From Bacteroidales bacterium UBA1215 (GTDB lineage: Bacteria > Bacteroidota > Bacteroidia > Bacteroidales > WCHB1-69), in contig DBXJ01000014.1 in the NCBI GenBank assembly GCA_002309475.1, forward strand, positions 1-18,748: DNA of 18,748 bases, written 5' to 3'. The notes beneath the pieces were generated by a model that was not told the DNA's origin, ran no database searches, and saw nothing but the letters and a program-made list of their open reading frames with translations. Both the position numbers and the translations under genes were made by a program. The stretch's first letter is position 1. Each line of letters starts with the position of its first letter. This document shows, piece after piece, positions 1 through 6,709 of the stretch.

Positions 1-70
1 AAAAGTTCAAATTGAAATCCATCATGTATATAAATTTCAATAAAAATAATAGCAAGTCATAAAAAAGTTG

Positions 71-78
71 TACCTTTG
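71..78 (+). promoter_or_regulatory. Bacteroidota-type -7 promoter box upstream of the formimidoyltransferase gene
   Basis: TACCTTTG matches the Bacteroidota primary sigma -7 consensus TAnnTTTG exactly and ends 34 bases before the start codon at 113. I see no convincing TTTG-like -33 element at the usual spacing, so the upstream half is weak or absent. Inferred role: it drives the formimidoyltransferase gene. Confidence 0.6.
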
Positions 79-112
79 CATCTTATAGATAATAAAACTA
101 AACACAATAAAC

Positions 113-1807
113 ATGAAGAAAATAATTGAATGTGTTCCCAACTTCAGTGAAGGACGCGATATGAACATTATCAATCAGATAGCCGGTGAAAGTGAAACCG
201 TGGAAGGTGTAAAATTATTGGATGTTGACCCCGGTTCCACCACCAATCGTACAGTGGTAACTTTTGTAGGCGAGCCGGAACAAGTTTGCGAAGCCGCTTT
301 CCGCTGTATCAAAAAAGCACAAGAACTCATTGACATGAGAAAACACAAAGGCGACCACCCCCGTTTCGGTGCTACCGATGTTTGTCCATTGGTGCCGGTT
401 GCCAATATCAGCATGGAAGAAACCGCTGCCTACGCTCGTCAATTGGCAGAACGTGTGGGAAAAGAACTCAATATACCGGTATATTGCTACGAAAATGCCG
501 CTTTTACCGATGTCCGTCGCAATTTAGCCAACTGCCGCCAAGGAGAATACGAGGCTTTGAAAGAAAGAATCTGCACCGAAGCATGGAAACCGGATTTCGG
601 TCCTGACACTTTCAGCGAATCTGTAGCAAAATCAGGTGCTACCGCTGTAGGAGCAAGAGATTTCTTGGTAGCTGTCAACTATAATTTGAACACCACCTCC
701 ACCAGACGTGCCAACGCCATCGCTTTTGACGTAAGAGAAAAAGGTCGTCCCAAAAGAGAAGGCGGCAGCGTTGTAGGAAAAATCATCAAAGACGAACAAG
801 GCGAACCTGTCATGATACCGGGAACCCTAAAAGCCACTAAAGCCATCGGATGGTTTATCAAAGAATACGGCATTGCCCAGGTATCCATGAATATGACCAA
901 TTTGTCAGTTACACCACTTCACGTGGCTTTTGACGAAGTATGCCGCTGTGCCGCCTTGCGGGGTGTAAGAGTTACCGGTGCGGAAATTGTCGGCCTGATA
1001 CCCAAAAAAGTGTTGATAGACGCCGGCATTTACTATTTGAAAAAACAACAACGTTCTTGCGGAATTGCAGAAAGCGAAATTATAAAAATTGCTGTTAAAT
1101 CTATGGGATTGGACGATTTGAAACCTTTCAATCCAAAAGAAAAAGTGATAGAATACTTGTTGGAAGCCGACAATAAAGAGGAAAAATTAGTGGACATGAC
1201 TTGTACTGCTTTTGCAGAAGAAACTGCCAGCGAAAGTCCTGCACCCGGCGGTGGCTCCATTTCAGCCTATATGGGTGCCTTGGGAGCCTCTTTGGGAACC
1301 ATGGTGGCCAACCTGTCGTCGCACAAAGCCGGTTGGGACGAACAATGGGAAACCTTCTCCAACTGGGCGGAAAAAGGTCAACGTATCAAAAATGATTTGT
1401 TGTTTTTAGTTGACGAGGACACTCGCTCCTTCAACAAAATTATGGACGCTTTCGGCATGCCGAAATCCAACGACGAAGAAAAAGCAGCAAGAAGTGCCGC
1501 CATTCAAACAGCTACCAAATATGCTATCGAAGTACCGTTTCATACCATGCAAAAAGCATTTGAAGTATTCGACATTTGCAAAGCCATGGTAGAAATCGGC
1601 AATCCGAATTCTGTTACCGATGCCGCAGTAGGAGCATTGTGTGCCCGCAGTGCCGTCTTGGGAGCCCATCTGAACGTAAGAATCAACGCCGGTTCACTTA
1701 AAGACAAGGCATTTGTGGATGATATTTTGGCAAAAGCAGAAAAAATCGCTAACGATGCACAAATAGCTGAAAAAGAAATTCTTGACTTAGCCAATACAAA
1801 ATTATAA
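113..1807 (+). CDS. ftcD: Bifunctional glutamate formimidoyltransferase / formimidoyltetrahydrofolate cyclodeaminase
   Basis: The cytosolic enzyme moves the formimino group of N-formimino-L-glutamate (from histidine breakdown) to tetrahydrofolate. It then deaminates the product to 5,10-methenyl-THF and ammonia. The formimidoyltransferase part covers about residues 1-300: it opens MKKIIECVPNFSEGRD and has the KHKGDHPRFGATD segment around His82, which matches the catalytic His82 reported for the mammalian enzyme. After a linker, the cyclodeaminase part (about 355-564) has the glycine-rich SPAPGGGSISAYMGALGASLG motif near residue 375. At 564 residues it matches the fused animal enzyme (about 540). 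Many bacteria encode the two activities separately, so fusion is notable but known. No other hut genes lie in the window. A -7 promoter box sits upstream and a strong hairpin follows the stop codon. The product assignment is secure. Confidence 0.96.
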   Translation: MKKIIECVPNFSEGRDMNIINQIAGESETVEGVKLLDVDPGSTTNRTVVTFVGEPEQVCEAAFRCIKKAQELIDMRKHKGDHPRFGATDVCPLVPVANISMEETAAYARQLAERVGKELNIPVYCYENAAFTDVRRNLANCRQGEYEALKERICTEAWKPDFGPDTFSESVAKSGATAVGARDFLVAVNYNLNTTSTRRANAIAFDVREKGRPKREGGSVVGKIIKDEQGEPVMIPGTLKATKAIGWFIKEYGIAQVSMNMTNLSVTPLHVAFDEVCRCAALRGVRVTGAEIVGLIPKKVLIDAGIYYLKKQQRSCGIAESEIIKIAVKSMGLDDLKPFNPKEKVIEYLLEADNKEEKLVDMTCTAFAEETASESPAPGGGSISAYMGALGASLGTMVANLSSHKAGWDEQWETFSNWAEKGQRIKNDLLFLVDEDTRSFNKIMDAFGMPKSNDEEKAARSAAIQTATKYAIEVPFHTMQKAFEVFDICKAMVEIGNPNSVTDAAVGALCARSAVLGAHLNVRINAGSLKDKAFVDDILAKAEKIANDAQIAEKEILDLANTKL

Positions 1808-1814
1808 AAATACA

Positions 1815-1844
1815 GGTGCGGCAGCAAGCTGCCGCACCGATTTT
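1815..1844 (+). terminator. Strong GC-rich hairpin (putative terminator or processing site) between ftcD and tsaE
   Basis: A perfect 10-bp inverted repeat, GGTGCGGCAG / CTGCCGCACC with a CAAG loop, starts 7 bases after the ftcD stop codon. It is followed by GATTTTC, which is only a short U run. It ends 11 bases before the tsaE start, leaving no room for a separate tsaE promoter. It may be a terminator, a partial attenuator or an mRNA-stabilising 3' stem. Confidence 0.7.
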
Positions 1845-1849
1845 CTTCT

Positions 1850-2260
1850 ATGCAAATTGTCTGTACACATTTAGAAGCACTCACTTCCATTGCAAAAACG
1901 ATTGTGGAGACCTATCCGCAACATAGAATTTTTGCCCTTGAGGGACAAATGGGAGCCGGCAAAACCACCTTTATGCAATACATGGCAAAAACCTTAGGAA
2001 GTGCTTCCTTGGTTTCCAGTCCCACTTTCGCTATTGTCAATCAATACGATATTGCTGACAACAAAAGTATTTTTCACTTTGATTTCTACAGAATTAAAAA
2101 TCTGCAAGAAGCCGTCGATATCGGCTTTGAAGAATACTTGTACAGCGGAAATTACTGCTTTATAGAATGGGCGGAAAAAGTATCTCCTTTGATGCCGGAC
2201 GATACTATCACTATCAAAATAGAAGTTGACGAGCAACAAAACAGAATTTTCACTTTTTAA
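1850..2260 (+). CDS. tsaE: tRNA threonylcarbamoyladenosine biosynthesis ATPase TsaE
   Basis: TsaE is the small P-loop ATPase that works with TsaB and TsaD to make N6-threonylcarbamoyladenosine at position 37 of ANN-decoding tRNAs. The Walker A motif GQMGAGKT is at residues 32-39. Family blocks SSPTFAIVNQYD, IFHFDFYRI and FIEWAEKV follow in the right order. At 136 residues it is typical in length, and the N-terminus before the P-loop is the usual size, which supports the ATG at 1850. It starts 11 bases after a strong hairpin and ends 10 bases before the mannose-6-phosphate isomerase start. The two are probably cotranscribed. TsaB, TsaC and TsaD are not in the window. Confidence 0.95.
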   Translation: MQIVCTHLEALTSIAKTIVETYPQHRIFALEGQMGAGKTTFMQYMAKTLGSASLVSSPTFAIVNQYDIADNKSIFHFDFYRIKNLQEAVDIGFEEYLYSGNYCFIEWAEKVSPLMPDDTITIKIEVDEQQNRIFTF

Positions 2261-2270
2261 CATATTCATC

Positions 2271-3245
2271 ATGCTATATCCGTTAAAATTCCAACCTGTT
2301 TTCAAAACAAAAATATGGGGTGGCGACAAAATAAAACAACGCCTCAACAAACAAACTGCTCCGAAAGACTGCGGAGAATCGTGGGAAATAGCCGACCTGC
2401 CGGAAACAAGTAGCGAAATCATTAATGGATTTTTAGCCGGCAACTCCCTCAACGAATTGGTAGAAGTTTATATGGGCGACCTTGTTGGAGAATCGGTTTA
2501 TGACCGCTACGGCAACCAGTTTCCTTTATTGATTAAATTTATTGACGCAAAAGACGACCTTTCCATCCAAGTGCATCCTGACGACGAATATGCTCAACAA
2601 CACGGTTTGGAAAGCGGAAAAACTGAAATGTGGTATATTTTGGAAGCGGAAAAAAATGCCAAAATCAATGTCGGCTTCAATCAGCCCATGAACAAAGATT
2701 TATTGGAAAAACACTTAAAATACAACACTTTAGAGCAAATTCTCAATTATATGCCTATCCAAGCCGGCAACACTTTTTTTATTCCATCAGGAAAAGTGCA
2801 TGCCATCTGTAAAGGCACCTTATTAGCGGAAATTCAACAAACCTCCGACACTACTTTCCGCTTGTACGACTATCAAAGAAAAGACAAAGACGGTCATCTC
2901 CGCCCGCTACATGTCGAACAAGCCTGCCAATGTATTCATTTTGATGACAACAACAATCAGGCAATTGACTACAAACCAATCAAAAACGGATATGTTCAGT
3001 TGGTATCTTGTCCCTATTTCACCACCAATATGATTGAAATAGACGAATATGTGGAAAAAAGTTATATCGACATAGATTCTTTTGTCATCTACATTTGTTT
3101 AGAGGGAAAAATGCAACTAAAAGGAGAATTTGACAGCGAAACGGTCAGCAAGGGGGAATGCGTGCTCATACCGGCGGAAATTGATGAAATAAAAATGGTG
3201 GCAGACCCCTATTGCCGATTATTAGAAGTCTATATTCCTGCATAA
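2271..3245 (+). CDS. manA: Mannose-6-phosphate isomerase, class I (zinc-dependent cupin)
   Basis: This enzyme interconverts mannose 6-phosphate and fructose 6-phosphate, feeding mannose catabolism or GDP-mannose synthesis for surface glycans. The protein (324 residues) opens MLYPLKFQPVFKTKIWGGDKI, typical of the short bacterial class I enzymes. Putative zinc ligands are Gln100 and His102 (in QVHPDDEYA), Glu119 (GKTEMWY) and His177 (PSGKVHAI). The EIQQTSDTTFRLYDYQR block is also characteristic. An in-frame alternative start at 2226 would overlap tsaE and add 15 residues unlike the family, so the ATG at 2271 was chosen. The gap from tsaE is 10 bases, which suggests one transcript. The family is clear. 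Substrate specificity within the sugar-phosphate isomerases is inferred. Confidence 0.93.
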   Translation: MLYPLKFQPVFKTKIWGGDKIKQRLNKQTAPKDCGESWEIADLPETSSEIINGFLAGNSLNELVEVYMGDLVGESVYDRYGNQFPLLIKFIDAKDDLSIQVHPDDEYAQQHGLESGKTEMWYILEAEKNAKINVGFNQPMNKDLLEKHLKYNTLEQILNYMPIQAGNTFFIPSGKVHAICKGTLLAEIQQTSDTTFRLYDYQRKDKDGHLRPLHVEQACQCIHFDDNNNQAIDYKPIKNGYVQLVSCPYFTTNMIEIDEYVEKSYIDIDSFVIYICLEGKMQLKGEFDSETVSKGECVLIPAEIDEIKMVADPYCRLLEVYIPA

Positions 3246-3320
3246 TTGCACCGCAAAAATATATTCTCCTATAAAAAAATACTAAAAACAATAAAAATAA
3301 AGATTTTACGTTATTTAACC

Positions 3321-5324
3321 GTGAAATGCAAGTTGCTTGTTATCGGTTTGCTATTGGTATGCGGAATGATACACACATCATGGGCGCAATCTATTACTAT
3401 GGGTTGCACACAAGTGACTGAAAATGGTGATGTTAACATAGTATGGCCCAATAATTATTCATTTCCCGCAGGCTATACCTATCAAATTTTTGCCTCCACC
3501 AATCGGCAAGGCACATATACCGGCATCGGCAACATAAGCAACCCGCAGACATTTGTTCACCATGCCAACTCAGCACTTACACAACAATGGTTCTACTATA
3601 TTGAAGGTACAGACGGCAACATTATCTTTCGTTCTGACACCGTTGGCACAATCGTTTTAGGGATTACCAATTCAGGCAAAGGAAGTGCTCGATTAGATTA
3701 TTTCGCCCCTTACCAACCGCTTGCAAAACCATTTACCGTCTATAGAGGTTTGACCGAAGAAGCACTTGCCATTGTTGATACTACAAGTGCCCTATTTTAT
3801 TCGGATACCACCCACTATTGCGGCGAAATGCTCACTTATCAAGTAGTTGTAGCAGACAATCGTGGATGTAATTTTCAATCCTCCCCCTTTTCAGATATGT
3901 ATAGCGATTTCTTGGCTCCGGATATCCCCACATTGGATACGGTTTCCATAAATCCGAATACCAACCATATAGAAATCGGCTGGGACAGACCCAAAGATGA
4001 AGATCTTATAGGATATATCATTTACATTTTCAAAGATGGTATATGGGACGATGTGGACACCATTTTTGGTGCAGAAAACACTTTCTATATAGATACCGCC
4101 AACTCTGCTGACGAAGTGCAACAATATAGAATTTGCTCTATCGACACATGCAGAAATGCGAGTCCGCTTGGCGACGTGCATCACACGCTATCGCTGTCGG
4201 CCAATCCTGACAAATGCGACAGTTCTGTGGTTTTAACATGGAATGCCTACGAAAATATGCCGGGAGGCACCACCAACTACCATATTTTTGCATCCGAAAA
4301 CGGAGATCCTTTTGTTCAAATTGGCGATGTGGCGGGCAATCTACTCAATTTTAAGCATGAAAAAGCCAATACTTCAAGCAATTACACTTACTATATTCAA
4401 GCATACAACTCACAAAATCAGTTCAGTTCCAGTTCCATGAAGACAGACGTTGTCTTTAACAGAACTATTGGTTATGGCAATTCCTTGTTACGATATGTAA
4501 GCGTAAAAGACAACGACCATGTGGAAATTGCCGTCTATATTCCCGATTCTATTATCTATCACCAAATATCGGTTTACAAAAGTATAGATAAAAATTCATT
4601 TTCGCTATTAGACACAAAATCCAAGTCGCCTAACCTTTCAACTTATACTTTTATTGACACCAATATAGATGTAGCAATGGAACAATGCTACTATTTTGCG
4701 GCTGCAACAGACGAATGCGATGTCTTGTTTGCCTACACCGATACTGTTAGCAATATAGTTTTGCAACTAAGCGATGCTGCCGCCGACCTCATCAATCTGC
4801 AATGGACCGACTATGAAGGATTTATCAATCTGGATTGCTACGAAATTTGGAGACAAACACAATCGGAAACAACTCTTAGTTATTTAGACAACACCCAATC
4901 GCAAGAATATGCTGACAATGTATGGGATTATCACGAATCCGGTGCCAAATTCAAATACCAGATTTTAGCCAAGGAAGACCACGGCAATCCTTACGGATTT
5001 GAAGATATCAGCTATTCCAATATAGTGGAAGCTCAAAAAGACCCTAACAATTTTATTCCTAACACTTTCAGACCTAATAGTGAAATTGAAGCCAACCGTA
5101 TTTTCAAACCGGTACTTTCGTATGTAGATGCCGACGAATATCATTTTATCATCTACGACCGTTGGGGGCAAATGATGTTTGAAACCACCGACCTTACAGA
5201 AGGATGGGATGGAACAGTAAAAGGAAAACCTGCTGAATTAGGTGTTTATTCCTACGTTATCACCTACCGATTGAATGAGAAGAAAATGTATTCAAAATAT
5301 GGTCATGTAACTTTAATAAGATAA
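3321..5324 (+). CDS. Secreted protein with T9SS type B (gliding motility-associated) C-terminal sorting domain
   Basis: An exported surface or extracellular protein of unknown function. Translation from the GTG at 3321 gives 667 residues with a textbook signal peptide (MKCKLLVIGLLLVCG...TSWA, cleavage before Gln). A TTG at 3246 right after the manA stop would add 25 lysine-rich residues and bury the signal peptide, so it is less likely. The body is rich in Tyr, Asp, Thr and Ser and appears to contain several fibronectin type III-like beta-sandwich repeats (motifs such as TYQIFAS, NYHIFASEN, CYEIWRQ). The last 92 residues match the CHU_C/gliding motility C-terminal domain: NNFIPNTFRPNSE, then FIIYDRWGQMMFETTD, GWDGTVKGKPAELGVYSYVITY and a final HVTLIR. 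Such domains route proteins through T9SS. It is 75 bases after manA and may share its transcript. No enzymatic domain was recognised. Confidence 0.85.
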   Translation: MKCKLLVIGLLLVCGMIHTSWAQSITMGCTQVTENGDVNIVWPNNYSFPAGYTYQIFASTNRQGTYTGIGNISNPQTFVHHANSALTQQWFYYIEGTDGNIIFRSDTVGTIVLGITNSGKGSARLDYFAPYQPLAKPFTVYRGLTEEALAIVDTTSALFYSDTTHYCGEMLTYQVVVADNRGCNFQSSPFSDMYSDFLAPDIPTLDTVSINPNTNHIEIGWDRPKDEDLIGYIIYIFKDGIWDDVDTIFGAENTFYIDTANSADEVQQYRICSIDTCRNASPLGDVHHTLSLSANPDKCDSSVVLTWNAYENMPGGTTNYHIFASENGDPFVQIGDVAGNLLNFKHEKANTSSNYTYYIQAYNSQNQFSSSSMKTDVVFNRTIGYGNSLLRYVSVKDNDHVEIAVYIPDSIIYHQISVYKSIDKNSFSLLDTKSKSPNLSTYTFIDTNIDVAMEQCYYFAAATDECDVLFAYTDTVSNIVLQLSDAAADLINLQWTDYEGFINLDCYEIWRQTQSETTLSYLDNTQSQEYADNVWDYHESGAKFKYQILAKEDHGNPYGFEDISYSNIVEAQKDPNNFIPNTFRPNSEIEANRIFKPVLSYVDADEYHFIIYDRWGQMMFETTDLTEGWDGTVKGKPAELGVYSYVITYRLNEKKMYSKYGHVTLIR

Positions 5325-5326
5325 AA

Positions 5327-6703
5327 TTACACCATATCTTCAGGGTTGACCCACTTGTCAAAATCTTCTTCACTTACCAATTGCAATGCCAAAGCTGCCT
5401 GCTTGAGTGTTAAATCGTTTTTATAGGCATATTGTGATATTTTTGCGGCATTGTAATAGCCGATATGTGTATTCAATGCCGTTGCCAACATGAGTGAATT
5501 TTTTAAATGGTCTTCAATATTTTTTTTGTTGGCAGTAATGCCGTCAACACAATTAATTTTAAAACTATTGCAGACTGCCGCCATTAATTCTGCAGATTGC
5601 AGACTATTATAGGCTATCACAGGCATAAAGACATTCAACTGCAAATGTCCTTGCATGGCTGCAAACGAAATAGTGGCATCGTTACCCAATATTTGAGCAC
5701 AAACCATTGTCATGGCTTCGCATTGTGTCGGATTAACCTTGCCCGGCATAATGGAAGAACCCGGCTCATTTTGCGGCAAATTTATTTCACCTATCCCGCA
5801 TCGCGGTCCCGATGACAAAAGACGAATATCATTGGCAATTTTTGTCAAACTGATTGCCACTTGCTTGAAGGCGGACGAACATTCAACAATTGCATCGTGA
5901 CTTGCCATGGCTTCAAATTTATTGTCGGCAGCCACAAAATTCATTCCTGTCAATTGATTGATATACTTTGTTGTCAATTGATCGTATCCTTTGGGGGTAT
6001 TCAAACCTGTTCCGACAGCCGTTCCTCCAATGGGAATAACTTTTACATGCTCCAAACTGCGTTGCAAAGCCTTGATACCAAAGGCTAATTGTGTAGCATA
6101 AGCGGAAAATTCATCTCCCAAACGCAATGGAGTGGCATCCATAAGATGCGTTCTGCCTATTTTTATAATTTCCTTAAATTCAATACTTTTCTTTTCAAAA
6201 CTTGCTTTCAAAGCTTCTAATTTCGGCAAAGTTTCCTCTTCTACCACTTTGCACAAAGCTATTCTCATAGCCGTCGGGAAAACATCGTTGGTAGATTGTG
6301 ATTTATTTACATCGTCGTTGGCGGAAATAAATTTATCTTCTGTGGAAATGCTACCTTTTTTCAACATTTCTGCCCGGTTGGCAATTACTTCATTGACATT
6401 CATATTGGTTTGTGTACCGGAACCGGTTTGCCAAACCAACAAAGGAAAATTTTCTGACAATTTGTCTGCCAATATTTCATCACACACTTGTGCTATCAAG
6501 TCTTTCTTTTCAACAGGCAAAACTCCCAATTCGGCATTGGCAAAAGCAGCGGCTTTCTTAACAATTGCCAAAGCTTTTATTACTGCCATCGGCATGGTGA
6601 TATTGCCTATTTTAAAATTATTAATGGAACGTTGCGTTTGGGCTCCCCAATAAACGGAGTCTTCTACATCAACCAAACCCATGGTATCTTTTTCCCTTCT
6701 CAT
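5327..6703 (-). CDS. fumC: Fumarate hydratase, class II
   Basis: This iron-independent homotetramer hydrates fumarate to L-malate in the TCA cycle or the reductive succinate branch. At 458 residues it is the usual length. The start RREKDTMGLVDVEDSVYWGAQTQRS aligns with the family N-terminus, fixing the ATG at 6703. The internal block TGSGTQTNMNVNEVIANRA is diagnostic. The superfamily signature GSSIMPGKVNP at about residues 315-325 carries the catalytic serine loop. The His of GRTHLMDATP is the expected active-site residue. NDDVNKSQSTNDVFPTAMR is another conserved region. It starts 6 bases after the stop codon of the PorZ-like gene, so the two are almost certainly cotranscribed. Its stop codon is 2 bases from that of the convergent T9SS cargo gene. 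Aspartase and argininosuccinate lyase are relatives, but the N-terminal motifs favour fumarase. Confidence 0.96.
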   Translation of the reverse strand: MRREKDTMGLVDVEDSVYWGAQTQRSINNFKIGNITMPMAVIKALAIVKKAAAFANAELGVLPVEKKDLIAQVCDEILADKLSENFPLLVWQTGSGTQTNMNVNEVIANRAEMLKKGSISTEDKFISANDDVNKSQSTNDVFPTAMRIALCKVVEEETLPKLEALKASFEKKSIEFKEIIKIGRTHLMDATPLRLGDEFSAYATQLAFGIKALQRSLEHVKVIPIGGTAVGTGLNTPKGYDQLTTKYINQLTGMNFVAADNKFEAMASHDAIVECSSAFKQVAISLTKIANDIRLLSSGPRCGIGEINLPQNEPGSSIMPGKVNPTQCEAMTMVCAQILGNDATISFAAMQGHLQLNVFMPVIAYNSLQSAELMAAVCNSFKINCVDGITANKKNIEDHLKNSLMLATALNTHIGYYNAAKISQYAYKNDLTLKQAALALQLVSEEDFDKWVNPEDMV

Positions 6704-6709
6704 TATTAA

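Noticed and set aside
2..43. Open 13-codon stretch on the + strand ending in TAA at 41-43, a possible tail of an upstream gene
   Set aside because: Another frame is also open over the same bases, the stretch is too short to show coding character, and the window starts inside it.
1540..1890. Minus-strand open frame of 116 codons across the ftcD/tsaE junction
   Set aside because: It is the complement of clear coding sequence and of the hairpin, and has no recognisable domain.
1994..2452. Minus-strand open frame of 152 codons over tsaE and manA
   Set aside because: It lies opposite conserved parts of both genes, including manA's start, and shows no domain or promoter.
6132..6653. Plus-strand open frame of 173 codons inside fumC
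   Set aside because: It is an antisense shadow of the conserved fumarase reading frame and has no family resemblance.
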